Assembly (NCBI GenBank): GCA_947259405.1
Contig: CAMYLY010000001.1
Coordinates: 1-64,000 of the forward strand
Length of the DNA stretch: 64,000 nucleotides
From: an uncultured Gemmatimonadales bacterium
Lineage (GTDB): Bacteria > Gemmatimonadota > Gemmatimonadetes > Gemmatimonadales > GWC2-71-9
Direction: 5' to 3'
Positions 1 to 9,212 of this stretch are shown in pieces. The stretch's first letter is position 1; each line of letters starts with the position of its first letter. Below the pieces are notes generated by a model. It worked only from the letters and a program-made list of their open reading frames with translations, did no database searches and was not told the DNA's origin. A program made the translations under genes and the position numbers.

Positions 1-1
1 G

Positions 2-442
2 GAGACCGTGGCCTGGCTCCGCTCGGTCACTCCACTCCCGCTGATTCTCAAAGGGCTACAACACCCCGAGGACGCACGGCTCGCCGTGGAGCATGGCGTT
101 GACGGAATCATCGTTTCCAACCATGGGGGGCGCCAGCTTGACGGTGTCCCCGCAACGGTCGACATGCTTCCGCCTATTATCGACGTTGTCGGGGAGCGCC
201 TCGCCGTGCTGCTGGATGGCGGTATCCGGCGGGGAACTGACGTTGCGAAGGCGCTGGCGCTCGGTGCCGACGCCGTACTGATCGGACGACCGTATGTCTG
301 GGGACTCGCGGTCGCCGGCGCCGACGGTGTTCGGCACGTGCTCGACCTGTTGCGCGAAGAACTGGAGCTTGCCATGGCGCTCTTGGGGTGCTGCACCATC
401 GACGACCTCGGCCCGCAGATCCTGCGGCAGGGTGCGTCGTGA
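2..442 (+). CDS. FMN-dependent alpha-hydroxy-acid oxidase, C-terminal part
   Basis: The gene starts before the window; about 146 C-terminal residues are visible. They carry the hallmarks of the lactate / (S)-2-hydroxy-acid oxidase family (FMN TIM barrel): SNHGGRQLDG, which contains the catalytic His and the substrate-binding Arg, then LLDGGIRRGTDV and ALGADAVLIGRP, which hold the FMN phosphate. Members oxidise lactate, glycolate or similar 2-hydroxy acids to 2-oxo acids; the exact substrate cannot be read from this part. The protein ends normally for the family. A spacer of about 95 bases rich in CCCTGCG-like repeats separates it from the next gene. Confidence 0.93.
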   Translation, partial: ETVAWLRSVTPLPLILKGLQHPEDARLAVEHGVDGIIVSNHGGRQLDGVPATVDMLPPIIDVVGERLAVLLDGGIRRGTDVAKALALGADAVLIGRPYVWGLAVAGADGVRHVLDLLREELELAMALLGCCTIDDLGPQILRQGAS

Positions 443-536
443 ACGCAAGTGGGAGCTTCGTCGCTCTGCGCCATGCCCCCTGCGGCCTGCACCCCGCCTT
501 GCCCGTTATGCGCCCCGCGCCCTGCGCCCTGCGTCG
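443..536. repeat. Degenerate CCCTGCG-type short repeats
   Basis: The spacer between the oxidase and the histone-deacetylase homologue consists largely of imperfect 7-8 base units of the type CCCTGCG or CGCCCTG, clearest at about 515-533. No reading frame in it resembles a protein. Similar C/G-rich short tandem repeats sit in other spacers of this window (1450-1473, 51497-51525). Confidence 0.45.
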
Positions 537-1435
537 ATGATCCCTGTCATTCACCACGCGGACTACGAGTTCGACATCGGGCCGCATGTCTTCCCGACGC
601 GCAAGTATCGCCTTGTGCGGGAGCACCTGCTCCAAGCGGGTGAGATCACGGCCGAAGACCCGATGTCTCTCTCGTACACACCAAGGAGTATGTCGCGAAG
701 ATCAACGACAATTCACTCTCGCCCGCCGAACAACTGACGCTGGAAGTGCCATTTTCGCGCGACCTCCGCGACGCGATGTGGCTCTGCACGGGCGGCACGC
801 TGCTGAGCGCAGCCCTCGCCATGGAGCACGCCGTGGCAGTGCATTTGGGTGGAGGTTTTCACCACGCGTTTGCCGACCACGGCGAGGGGTTCTGTCTCAT
901 CAACGACGTCGCTATTGCGACGGCAATGCTGCAGCGAGATAACTTGATCGACAAGGCAACCATCATCGATCTCGATGTGCACCACGGGAACGGAACCGCA
1001 GCTATCTTCGCGGACGATCCGGATGTCTACACGTTCTCGATGCATCAGGAGCACAATTATCCGGGTTGGAAACCGACCAGCGACCTCGACGTCGGACTCG
1101 AGGACGGGATAACGGACGATCGCTACCACGAGTTACTCGAGCAGCATCTCCGGACCATCGTCAACGAGCATGATGCCCAGATCGCGTTCTACCTCGCGGG
1201 AGCCGACCCGTATCGTGAGGATCAACTGGGTGGGTTGGGACTCACGATCCAGGGACTCCGGCGCCGCGACGAGATCGTGTACGAATACCTTCGGGCCGCC
1301 GGAATTCCCGTCGCGGTCACACTCGCGGGTGGGTATGCCGTCAATACCGACGATACAGTGGAGATCCACTGTAACACGCTCCGCGCAGCACGCGACACGT
1401 ATCTGCGACCGACGGCAGCGATGCGGAGGTTGTAG
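537..1435 (+). pseudogene. Histone deacetylase family protein, interrupted by a one-base frameshift
   Basis: This is a homologue of the class I/IV histone-deacetylase and acetoin-utilisation family of Zn-dependent deacetylases. The N-terminus starts at ATG 537 (MIPVIHHADYEFD...) and runs in frame to about 660. From 662 the family reading continues in another frame (DVSLVHTKEYVAKI...) to the stop at 1433-1435. The switch lies in the C run at 659-661, where one added C would restore a single ORF of about 300 residues, the usual family length. The second part holds the active-site motifs GGGFHHA and DVHHGNGT (metal and catalytic His/Asp) and LAGADPY. All catalytic residues are intact, so the defect is either a recent mutation or an assembly or sequencing error in a homopolymer. 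Confidence 0.85.
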
Positions 1436-1449
1436 GGACGGTACAGCCT

Positions 1450-1475
1450 TGCCGCCCTGCCGCCCTGCCGCCCTA
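1450..1475. repeat. Three tandem TGCCGCCC units at a convergent gene end
   Basis: Three perfect 8-bp copies of TGCCGCCC lie at 1450-1473 between the convergent ends of the deacetylase homologue and the S9 peptidase. The peptidase TAG stop (1473-1475, read on the minus strand) abuts the array, so its mRNA 3' end reads TAG followed by GGCGGCA repeats. Confidence 0.8.
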
Positions 1476-3464
1476 GTCCGTCACTGCCTTTCGCTTCCCG
1501 AGATGCGTCTCGAACCACCGCAGGATGTGCTCGGAGACGCCCATCAACAGCTTCGGCTCGCGCGGGCCGTGCGGTGTTCGCGGGAGGATGATCATCTCAG
1601 TGGGGATCCCGCGGCGTTTCAGGGCGACGTAGAATTCCTGTCCTTGGCGTAGGGGGACGCGGTCGTCATTCTCGCCATGCACCACCTGCGTTGGCGTGGT
1701 GACGTTGGCGATCCGATACATGGCGGAGTGCTTCTCGTACGTTTCGTAGTCCTGCCAGAACTCCGCACCCATGTGTCCGACGAGATAGTCAGGGATATCG
1801 GTTGTCGTCACCATGCTGACCAGATTGGGAAGCCCCGCTCCCATGCTGGCGGCTTTGAACCGATTGGTCTTGGTCACAGCGAAGGACGTCATGTATCCGC
1901 CGTAACTCCACCCCATCAAGAGGAGACTGTCGGGATGGGCAACACCCATTTCGACCACGTGGTCTACCCCACCCATCAGATCCTCGAAGTCGCCGTATCC
2001 CCAATCGCGGACATTCGCGTATCGGAATTCCTTCCCGTAGCCGGCACTCCCTCGCGGGTTCGGGCGCAAGACCGCGTATCCTTCCTGCGCGAAGTACTGT
2101 AGCATGTAGATGCCGGGGTTTCCCGTGAACGACTGTGTGTAGACGCCCGCCGGTCCACCGTGCACGTTGAGAATCAGGGGCACGCGCCGGCCAGGTTGGT
2201 GGCCAACGGGATACGTCAACAATCCCTCGACGCGTCGTCCGTCGAACGACTCCCACGTAAGAAGTTCCGTCTTGCCCATGGTGGGTCGCGGTACCGACGC
2301 GTGCACGTCCGTGATCTTGCGCATCCCCATTCGTCCAACGTCGGCCACGTACACATCTGACGGCGTGTCGGTGTTTTGATACGTGAAGGCCACGTGGGAC
2401 GCGTCACCATCGAAGGAGAATGACCCGAACACGCCGTCCTGGCGCGTGAGGATAGTCGGGGCACTTCCATCTACCGGAAGCGACAGCAGGTGTCGTGAGG
2501 TGTGTACGGCTTCCGTGACGTAGAGATTGGAGCCATCACCAGACCAGTCGAGCAATCCGGCATTGCGGTCGGGCGTCTCGGCGAGCTTCCGAGCTTCCCC
2601 GCCGTTGGCGGGTACGACCCAGACATCGTTGAGCCCAATGGGCTCCGGCTGGCCGCCGTCTGACGAAAAGGCAATCCAACGACCGTCCGGTGAATACCGC
2701 ACGGAACCGTCGGATCCAGCTCGGCTAATGAGGGGCCGCAGTGCACCACTGTCCGCCGGGACCACGGAGATGTCCGTCTCGCCATCATTGATCGCCGGCG
2801 TGGGCTTGTGCGAGACTGCAAGCGTTGTCCCGTCTGGCGACCAATCGAATCCCGTCACCGTGAACTCACCCGACGTGATCCGCTTGGTGGAATGCGGCTT
2901 CACGGACAGGTCGATGACATAGAGGTGCGCATAGTCCCAATTTTGATCGACCAGGGTAACGTATCGCTTTTCTTTCTTCGCCTCCTTCTCCGCCTCAGTA
3001 TCCGGATCGCGCATGGTGTACGCGATCCGAGAGCCGTCCGGTGACCATTGGTATCCACCGACGCCGGGATCCGCCTCTGTCAGCCGCTCCGCCTCGCCGC
3101 CGCGAACGCGGATCCGCCAAATCTGGTTCCTTCCGGACCGTGACGATGTGAACGCCAATGACTCACCGTCCGGCGAAAACTGCGCATTCGTCGCCGATTG
3201 CTCCCCTTGCGTGAATTGCATGTTGAATGATCCATCCACGGCTGTCACCCAGATGTGTGTCCGGTACTCGGACTCCTCCCCGTCCATGATCGGCTCACGC
3301 ACCGTGTACGCGATCAGCTGGCCATCCGGAGATAGCTCCACGCCGCCCACCGCATGGAATTGCATACTGAGTGCCGGACTCCACCGGGTCGTGTCCAATT
3401 CGGTTTCTTGCGCCAACGAAGGGGTGGCCACCACCGCGGCCGCAAAGAGTCGGATGATCCGCAT
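1473..3464 (-). CDS. Secreted S9 family peptidase (prolyl oligopeptidase / acylaminoacyl-peptidase type)
   Basis: A 663-residue exported serine peptidase. The start was chosen at ATG 3464, which begins a signal peptide ending near residue 19 (TPSLAQE) and follows a GGACGAGG ribosome site; an upstream in-frame extension looks non-coding. Residues 40-390 form a WD40/Tol-like beta-propeller with repeated LSPDGQ and WSPDGS motifs. Residues 410-660 are the alpha/beta hydrolase domain with the nucleophile in GWSYGG (about Ser520), an Asp in HGENDD (about 600) and His632 in PRTPHGP. Such enzymes cleave oligopeptides or N-acyl amino acids in the periplasm. It is divergent from the exported amidohydrolase. 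Confidence 0.93.
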   Translation of the reverse strand: MRIIRLFAAAVVATPSLAQETELDTTRWSPALSMQFHAVGGVELSPDGQLIAYTVREPIMDGEESEYRTHIWVTAVDGSFNMQFTQGEQSATNAQFSPDGESLAFTSSRSGRNQIWRIRVRGGEAERLTEADPGVGGYQWSPDGSRIAYTMRDPDTEAEKEAKKEKRYVTLVDQNWDYAHLYVIDLSVKPHSTKRITSGEFTVTGFDWSPDGTTLAVSHKPTPAINDGETDISVVPADSGALRPLISRAGSDGSVRYSPDGRWIAFSSDGGQPEPIGLNDVWVVPANGGEARKLAETPDRNAGLLDWSGDGSNLYVTEAVHTSRHLLSLPVDGSAPTILTRQDGVFGSFSFDGDASHVAFTYQNTDTPSDVYVADVGRMGMRKITDVHASVPRPTMGKTELLTWESFDGRRVEGLLTYPVGHQPGRRVPLILNVHGGPAGVYTQSFTGNPGIYMLQYFAQEGYAVLRPNPRGSAGYGKEFRYANVRDWGYGDFEDLMGGVDHVVEMGVAHPDSLLLMGWSYGGYMTSFAVTKTNRFKAASMGAGLPNLVSMVTTTDIPDYLVGHMGAEFWQDYETYEKHSAMYRIANVTTPTQVVHGENDDRVPLRQGQEFYVALKRRGIPTEMIILPRTPHGPREPKLLMGVSEHILRWFETHLGKRKAVTD

Positions 3465-3615
3465 CGTAGACCTCGTCCGTAACGGGGGCAGGTAACGGAG
3501 ATACCGTTGCGGGGCGGGCGAGTCAATAAAGAACGTCGTGCCCACTCCCTGCCCACCGCTCACCGCGCTCCTCCTCCTCAACTATCTTACACGTCACCGA
3601 AATCAGGACACCTCA

Positions 3616-5736
3616 ATGCGCGCAACTCGGTACCTCTCGCTCGTTGCCGTGGCAGCGGTGACCGTCCCCGCCGCAGCACAAGACATCTCGTGGATCGATT
3701 ACACACCGCGCTCGTCGCTGGTCGTCCCAATGCACCACCGTACATCGGCCCGCTTTCCCTTCATTGACGCACATGCACACTCGCGGGTCCGCACGAAAGA
3801 GGCGTTGGACCAACTCGTGGCCGATATGGACGGCATGAACATGGGCCTGATGGTCAACCTCTCGGGCGGCACCGGCGAGCGCCTCGAGGCGACCGTCGAG
3901 CTGATGCGTGGGCACTACCCAGATCGCTTCGTCGTGTTCGCGAATCTCGACTACTCCGGAATCGATGAACCGGGCTGGGGTGAACGGGCAGCGCAGCGTT
4001 TCGCAGATGATGTCGCGAACGGAGCATCAGGACTCAAGATCTTCAAGAACCATGGTATGACGCTTCAGGATGCGTCCGGAAACCGCATCCCCACCGATGA
4101 TGCCCGCTTTGACCCCGTCTGGGCCATGGCCGGACAGCTCGGCGTTCCAGTATTGATCCACACCGCCGACCCCCATCAGTTCTGGGAGCCACATGATCAA
4201 TTCAACGAGCGCTGGTACGAGCTGGTCGAGCGACCGGGTCGAATTCGGCCCCTAGATCGTTTCCCACCATGGGAAACCCTCATGCAGGAACACTGGAACG
4301 TGATCCGGAGGCACCGGAACACGACGTTTATCTCGGCGCACCTATCCTGGCTTGGCGGAAATCTCGATCGCCTTGGAGCGCTGTTCGATTCGATGCCCAA
4401 CATGTATACCGAGTTGGGCGCCGTCCTCGCCGAGCTTGGACGCCAACCAGCTCACGCGCGCGACTTCCTGACGCGGTACCAGGATCGGGTCCTGTTTGGG
4501 AAAGACTCGTGGAATGTGGGAGAGTACCATGTATACTTCCGCGCGCTCGAGACGGGAGACGAGTACTTCGAGTACTACCGTCGCCGGCACGCCTTCTGGC
4601 GGATGTATGGAATGGCGCTGCCGGACAGCGTGCTCCGGAAGGTGTACTACGAGAACGCCATTCGGATCATCCCTGGCATCGATCGATCGCGGTTTCCTGC
4701 AGCCGCGCGCGCCCTTCCGTATGGCGACATGGCCATCCAGATCATGGCGGCGTTGAGCGCGCAAGTCGGTGAACGTGCCATTCTCCGCTACGATCCCGGC
4801 ACCTATCCAGAACTCGCTGGGCGCGTCGCAGAGGCCGGCCAGCTGGATGGCGTCTTGATTGATTTCATGCCCTACGGCTTGGTCCCGAGCTTTCCCGAGC
4901 GTCTGCAGGCGGCAGACATCTATGTCTGGCTTCCGGCCGGTCCAGACGCCGTGACGACGCCGGAGCAGATGGCCGCCCTCGGGCAGTGGTTGGACAGCGG
5001 ACGCGGACGGCAGATCCACTTTCACTGGGGCGGCGGGACGTACGGATTGGATGGCGTCCCCGGTGTACATTCACCGACCTACGACTCGATCTACGTCGCA
5101 GCGCTTGGAATCGACTACGCTGCCCTCGACCGCGTGCAGTCCCAGGCCATCGAACTCCTGCGTGCTGGTGAGGTCCATGTCACGACGCCGGCAGGAACTG
5201 ACGTGCGATTCTCGGTGGGTGACCGCCCCTTCAACAAACAAAACGGCGACGCGTCACGCACCGCCATGGCCACCGCACGCACGAGAATCGACCGAGAGAT
5301 CGAGTTTCCGGCCGGCGTCCTTCGCGTGGCCCCGATCGAGCGATCCGTCACGGGCAGACTCGTGGTGCCATGGGCCCGGTTCGGGAACGGAACGGTGAGA
5401 AATCTCCGGCTGACCTTCGAGCAGGGACGGATCGTCTCGATCACGGCCGACCAGGGCGTCAATGCGGCCCGGCAGGCCATCGCTTCGCAATCGGCGCTTC
5501 AGTTCTTTCGCGAGTTTGCGATCGGGTTCAATCCACGATTGATGAAGCCGTCGTCGGAGTCGTGGCTTCCATACTATGGCTACGGGGCCGGCGTCGTCCG
5601 GATGAGTCTTGGCAACAACGCGGAGGTGGGGGGGAGCGTCACGGGGGATGGGGTCCGTTGGTTCTTCTTTGATGATGCAACGGTCGCGGTCAACGAGCGG
5701 CCGTTGGTGGCCGAGGGTCGGCTAGAGATCCGCTGA
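3616..5736 (+). CDS. Exported amidohydrolase with M29 aminopeptidase-like C-terminal domain
   Basis: A 706-residue exported protein. The start at ATG 3616 gives a signal peptide ending in PAAAQ; an upstream start at 3538 would bury it. Residues 45-340 are an amidohydrolase-2 TIM barrel with metal-ligand motifs DAHAH (53, 55), IHTADP (His182), SAHL (His242) and FGKDSW (Asp297). Residues about 370-700 resemble the M29 (AmpS/AmpT) aminopeptidase fold: TTPAGTDVRF, VGDRPFNKQNGD, RLTFEQGRI, EFAIGFNP, RMSLGNN. By memory alignment, several M29 metal ligands appear replaced (no Glu after the AG of FPAGVLRVAP, and Arg where His precedes the SLGNN and FFFDD motifs), so this half may bind rather than cleave. 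The substrate is unknown. The next gene follows without a gap. Confidence 0.8.
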   Translation: MRATRYLSLVAVAAVTVPAAAQDISWIDYTPRSSLVVPMHHRTSARFPFIDAHAHSRVRTKEALDQLVADMDGMNMGLMVNLSGGTGERLEATVELMRGHYPDRFVVFANLDYSGIDEPGWGERAAQRFADDVANGASGLKIFKNHGMTLQDASGNRIPTDDARFDPVWAMAGQLGVPVLIHTADPHQFWEPHDQFNERWYELVERPGRIRPLDRFPPWETLMQEHWNVIRRHRNTTFISAHLSWLGGNLDRLGALFDSMPNMYTELGAVLAELGRQPAHARDFLTRYQDRVLFGKDSWNVGEYHVYFRALETGDEYFEYYRRRHAFWRMYGMALPDSVLRKVYYENAIRIIPGIDRSRFPAAARALPYGDMAIQIMAALSAQVGERAILRYDPGTYPELAGRVAEAGQLDGVLIDFMPYGLVPSFPERLQAADIYVWLPAGPDAVTTPEQMAALGQWLDSGRGRQIHFHWGGGTYGLDGVPGVHSPTYDSIYVAALGIDYAALDRVQSQAIELLRAGEVHVTTPAGTDVRFSVGDRPFNKQNGDASRTAMATARTRIDREIEFPAGVLRVAPIERSVTGRLVVPWARFGNGTVRNLRLTFEQGRIVSITADQGVNAARQAIASQSALQFFREFAIGFNPRLMKPSSESWLPYYGYGAGVVRMSLGNNAEVGGSVTGDGVRWFFFDDATVAVNERPLVAEGRLEIR

Positions 5737-6270
5737 ATGGCGTCTCCGGTCGGTCACGCGATGGTCGGCCTCGCGGCCGCCGCCGTGGTCCAGCACGCCA
5801 CGGGAGTTCCTTCCTCTCTGGCGTTGTGGCTCGGAGCGTTTGTCGCCTCCGGCGTCCCTGACCTCGACGTGTTCCTGCGCTTGATCGGCAAGTCAGGGCC
5901 ATCCTATCATCGGAACGTCTCGCATTCCCTGTTCGTCTCTCTGGCACTGTGGTTCGCCGCAGTCGGGGCCGTTCGTGCGGCGGGAATCGATCTGGCGTGG
6001 GGCATACTCGGCGCCTGGCTCGCGGCATTACTCACCCACGGCCCGTTGGACTACCTGACGACAGGACCGCGCCAGGGCGACGCGGGATACGGTATCGCGC
6101 TGTGGTGGCCGTTGAGCCGACGTCGGTATTATTCCGCACGGCCAGTCCTCGCCAAGGACCGCGGCGAGACCACTCGGATGTGGGACTACGCTCCGCAAGC
6201 GGCTGAGGAGATCCTGCGGATCGGACCCCTCGCCGCCGGCGCCGTCATCATCGCCCGACTCGCGCTCTAA
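5737..6270 (+). CDS. YdjM-type membrane-bound metal-dependent hydrolase
   Basis: A 177-residue inner-membrane protein whose ATG directly follows the stop of the amidohydrolase, so the two are translationally linked. It has the family layout: GHAMVGLAAA at the N-terminus, a first helix, SGVPDLDV, the HRNVSHS motif with candidate metal-binding His residues, HGPLDYLTTG, and a terminal hydrophobic helix. This is the predicted hydrolase family of E. coli YdjM (LexA-regulated), whose substrate is not settled. Length is typical and nothing is missing. Confidence 0.85.
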   Translation: MASPVGHAMVGLAAAAVVQHATGVPSSLALWLGAFVASGVPDLDVFLRLIGKSGPSYHRNVSHSLFVSLALWFAAVGAVRAAGIDLAWGILGAWLAALLTHGPLDYLTTGPRQGDAGYGIALWWPLSRRRYYSARPVLAKDRGETTRMWDYAPQAAEEILRIGPLAAGAVIIARLAL

Positions 6271-6284
6271 CCAGGAGAGTGAGC

Positions 6285-6803
6285 ATGCCAGCTCGCGTGA
6301 AGTGGACCGATCGCTCCTTCATCTTTGATTTCCCAAGCGACCTCTACCCGGAGTTGATGGAGCGCATTCGCGGTACGCCGGCGCGGCTGGATGAACGGGT
6401 GCGTCCCCTACCCCGCCATCTGCTGACGGTTCGCGACGGCGTGCGATGGTCCATGCAGGAACACGCCGGACATCTCATGGACCTCGAAGCATTGTGGATG
6501 GGGCGGATGGACGACTTCGAGAGCGGAGCTGAGGCGCTGCGGGCAGCTGACATGACCAATGCAAAGACCCACGACGCGAATCACAACGCGCAAGATATCG
6601 AAGCCATCCTCACCGGGTTCCGCGTGCAACGACTGGCCCTCGTGAAGCGACTGGAAGGGTTGCCTCCCGAGTCTTTCGCCCAAGCGGCGCTGCACCCGCG
6701 GCTGAACCAGCCTTTGCGCGTGTGCGATCACATGTACTTTATCGCCGAGCACGACGACTACCACCTCGCCCGCATTACGGAATTGGTGCAGAACATCGGC
6801 TGA
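6285..6803 (+). CDS. DinB family protein
   Basis: A 172-residue soluble four-helix-bundle protein of the DinB/YfiT superfamily, putative metal-dependent thiol transferases or hydrolases. I chose ATG 6285 over GTG 6279 because AGGAG at 6273-6277 is seven bases upstream of it. The family's His triad is plausible in EHAGHLMDLE, in the middle segment around DANHNAQD, and in HDDYHLARI near the C-terminus. It lies 14 bases behind the YdjM-type gene and is probably co-transcribed with it. The cellular substrate is unknown. Confidence 0.88.
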   Translation: MPARVKWTDRSFIFDFPSDLYPELMERIRGTPARLDERVRPLPRHLLTVRDGVRWSMQEHAGHLMDLEALWMGRMDDFESGAEALRAADMTNAKTHDANHNAQDIEAILTGFRVQRLALVKRLEGLPPESFAQAALHPRLNQPLRVCDHMYFIAEHDDYHLARITELVQNIG

Positions 6804-6829
6804 TGCCGACTGAGGGAATCGGTTACGGT

Positions 6830-8011
6830 CTACCGAGCCCGATCCACGATCCGTAACCGCACCACGTACGGTACGTCGAGTTCGTCCGTGTGCACCGCAT
6901 AGAGATTGCCCGCCACCACCCAGACTGGCATGAACGAACTTACGTTGAGTGGTAGGGACAGCGATCCGAGAAACCGGCCGAAGTCGTCGAAGACGTCGAA
7001 AACCGTTGTCTGAGCACCGTATCCTTTCGGCTGCCGGATCCACACGTTGCCGCGGTCGTCAACGTCAATCCGATCGAACGCCGGCTTGTGATCCGGAATG
7101 CGAGACCAATCGACCTTGGCACCCTCAGGAAGATCGTATTCCGCAATAAAGGCTTCGCGATCCGCGGTCGTGACCGGTACCGGAGCGTAGGCCCGCTCGA
7201 ACGCGCCAAGTGTGTCCCCACCGAAGCCGATCGAGTGGACGCGGTATCGATCGGACACCCCGGCCCACACCCAACCCTGCGCGTCCAGTCGGTAGTGGAG
7301 GCGCGGGGTATACGGCACGAGAAAGCTCATGCGCCCCTGCTCGAAGGTCAGCTCATAAAACTCGGGTACGTGCTCGGGCAGAAAGAGCGTGTCGGCGAAC
7401 GCGGAGATGCTTGTGTCGTAGCGCACGAGCACCCCCACCCGGTCATCCCCGCGCGGCGCCCCCGAATAGTCCCATAATCCTTCATCGCGAGTCCAACCGC
7501 CTGGCCAGAGATAGCCCCACCGCGTTGTCTCTCGACGATACGATTCCAGAAATTCACCGGTCGTGTCGAACACGGCGTACAACGGGTTGCGAATGTCGAC
7601 TACCCACAACCGGTCCTGCGCGTCGAAGGACATACCTTGCACCCGCCGGAACTCGCCGGGACCGCCCCCCTCTCGACCGATCGTGCGCACGTACGACCCA
7701 TCGGGTTCGAATACTCGTATCTCGAGGTATTGGCGATCCATGACGTAGATGCGCCCCCACCCGTCGACGGCCACGTCGACCACTTCGGCGAAGGACGCGG
7801 GATCGTCGCCTTCAATGGAGCCGAGCCTGAGGTCCTCTTGGAGTCGCCAGGCGGTGCGGGGCGTCCACAGGCCATCCTCGGGATTCGATATCAGGCGCGC
7901 CCCGTTTTCGAGCTCGCGGATTTCACCTTGCCAGCCGGCATCCACGGCACCGCCACACGCCCCAACGGACAACGCGACGAAAATCCAGTGGAGAGGACGC
8001 ATGACGGTCAT
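6830..8011 (-). CDS. 6-bladed beta-propeller (NHL-type) lipoprotein
   Basis: About 393 residues from ATG 8011 (alternative ATG 8002). The N-terminus is a lipoprotein signal ending in SVGAC, with lipidation expected at Cys19. The rest shows repeated propeller strands typical of NHL/6-bladed proteins: DGWGRIYVMDRQ, RVFEPDGSYVRTIG, DAQDRLWVVDIRN, DVDDRGNVWIRQP. Such lipoproteins are numerous in Gemmatimonadota and Bacteroidota and are thought to act as binding scaffolds at the cell surface; no enzymatic residues stand out. It converges with the DinB gene, and its start is about 100 bases from the divergent serine hydrolase. No strong Shine-Dalgarno site is visible, so the start is moderately uncertain. 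Confidence 0.8.
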   Translation of the reverse strand: MTVMRPLHWIFVALSVGACGGAVDAGWQGEIRELENGARLISNPEDGLWTPRTAWRLQEDLRLGSIEGDDPASFAEVVDVAVDGWGRIYVMDRQYLEIRVFEPDGSYVRTIGREGGGPGEFRRVQGMSFDAQDRLWVVDIRNPLYAVFDTTGEFLESYRRETTRWGYLWPGGWTRDEGLWDYSGAPRGDDRVGVLVRYDTSISAFADTLFLPEHVPEFYELTFEQGRMSFLVPYTPRLHYRLDAQGWVWAGVSDRYRVHSIGFGGDTLGAFERAYAPVPVTTADREAFIAEYDLPEGAKVDWSRIPDHKPAFDRIDVDDRGNVWIRQPKGYGAQTTVFDVFDDFGRFLGSLSLPLNVSSFMPVWVVAGNLYAVHTDELDVPYVVRLRIVDRAR

Positions 8012-8114
8012 AATGTGAACAACGCCTGTACCGCGCCAGGCCCCGAAACCTTTCCATGACCGGCACGTATCTTCCATGACCTCGGCTTCCCCTCATCGGT
8101 AGGACGGTTCCAAG

Positions 8115-9203
8115 ATGAAGCTGCTCGTTTTGTGTACACTCACTGCTGCATCCTCCCTCACAGCCCAGCAGATTGACGACACGTTCACCCGACAACTCGA
8201 GCAACGCATCGCCGCTGTGATGACAGAGGCACACCTCCCTGGCGTTGCGGTCGGCATCGTCCACGGTGATTCACTGGTACTTGAAATGGGATTTGGCGTC
8301 GCTGATCGCATGACGGGCCGCGGGGTCGACGGCGAGACCCTTTTCCAGATCGGGTCGCTCAGCAAGTCATTCACCAGCACACTCCTGGCGCTCCTCGTGG
8401 ACGACGGTCTGATCACGTTCCACGATCCCATCACCGATCACCTGCCAACCGAACTGCGCGTTCCAACCGCGCCGCAAGGTGCGCCGAGCGTGCGCCAGCT
8501 GGCGACACATACCTCTGGGCTGCCGCGGCAACCGCCGACCTTACGTCGCCTCCATGGGGACTATCCTGTCCTCGCCTTCTCCCATTTCGAGTTGTATCAA
8601 AGCCTGGAGGCTGCGCAACTCGAGCGGGCGCCAGGGGAGGGATTCGCTTATTCGAACTTTGGGTACAGCGTATTAGGACACATCCTCGAACGGGTCGGCG
8701 CACGGCCGTATGAACTCCTCGTGTCCGAACGCGTGTTCCGGCCTTTGCGCATGCGTTCGAGCACGGTCACCATCTGGTTGCAGTTCGAGCCGAGGTTGGC
8801 GCGACCCTACTACTGGAACAACCGCACGGGCGTGCTCGAGGACTACACACCATGGGACACGGAGGCGATGGCGCCGGCGGGCGGGATCGCGTCGACCATT
8901 CATGACTTGGCAAGATTCGTGAGCTATCAGTTTGGTGCTGATGGTGCACTGCTGGAGATCCGTGAACCACTGGTGGCACTCGGCGATGGGCTCGCGTACG
9001 GGATGGGCTGGTTCGTCCTCGAGCTCGAAGGTGTTGGAACTGTGATCAACCACGGTGGCGAGGTCGATGGATACACGTCCTATCTGGGATTCTCGCCGGA
9101 CCACCGCCTCGGCGTGATCATCCTGACCAACGCCGGCGACGGCCCGCTAGAGCCTGTTGCGAATTGGATCTTCTTGGATATGGTCGGTCGACTCGGCTTC
9201 TGA
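8115..9203 (+). CDS. Exported serine hydrolase of the beta-lactamase class C / PBP4* family
   Basis: A 362-residue protein with a short signal peptide (MKLLVLCTLTAASSLTAQ). The penicillin-binding fold is shown by the SxxK nucleophile in IGSLSKSFTS (Ser81, Lys84), the YxN motif in FAYSNFGY, and an HGG motif (INHGGEVDG) in place of KTG. Members are D-amino peptidases, esterases or beta-lactam-like hydrolases acting in the periplasm; the substrate cannot be assigned. There is no C-terminal lipocalin or extra domain, and the length is normal for the single-domain form. Confidence 0.92.
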   Translation: MKLLVLCTLTAASSLTAQQIDDTFTRQLEQRIAAVMTEAHLPGVAVGIVHGDSLVLEMGFGVADRMTGRGVDGETLFQIGSLSKSFTSTLLALLVDDGLITFHDPITDHLPTELRVPTAPQGAPSVRQLATHTSGLPRQPPTLRRLHGDYPVLAFSHFELYQSLEAAQLERAPGEGFAYSNFGYSVLGHILERVGARPYELLVSERVFRPLRMRSSTVTIWLQFEPRLARPYYWNNRTGVLEDYTPWDTEAMAPAGGIASTIHDLARFVSYQFGADGALLEIREPLVALGDGLAYGMGWFVLELEGVGTVINHGGEVDGYTSYLGFSPDHRLGVIILTNAGDGPLEPVANWIFLDMVGRLGF

Positions 9204-9212
9204 ATCCGTCGG

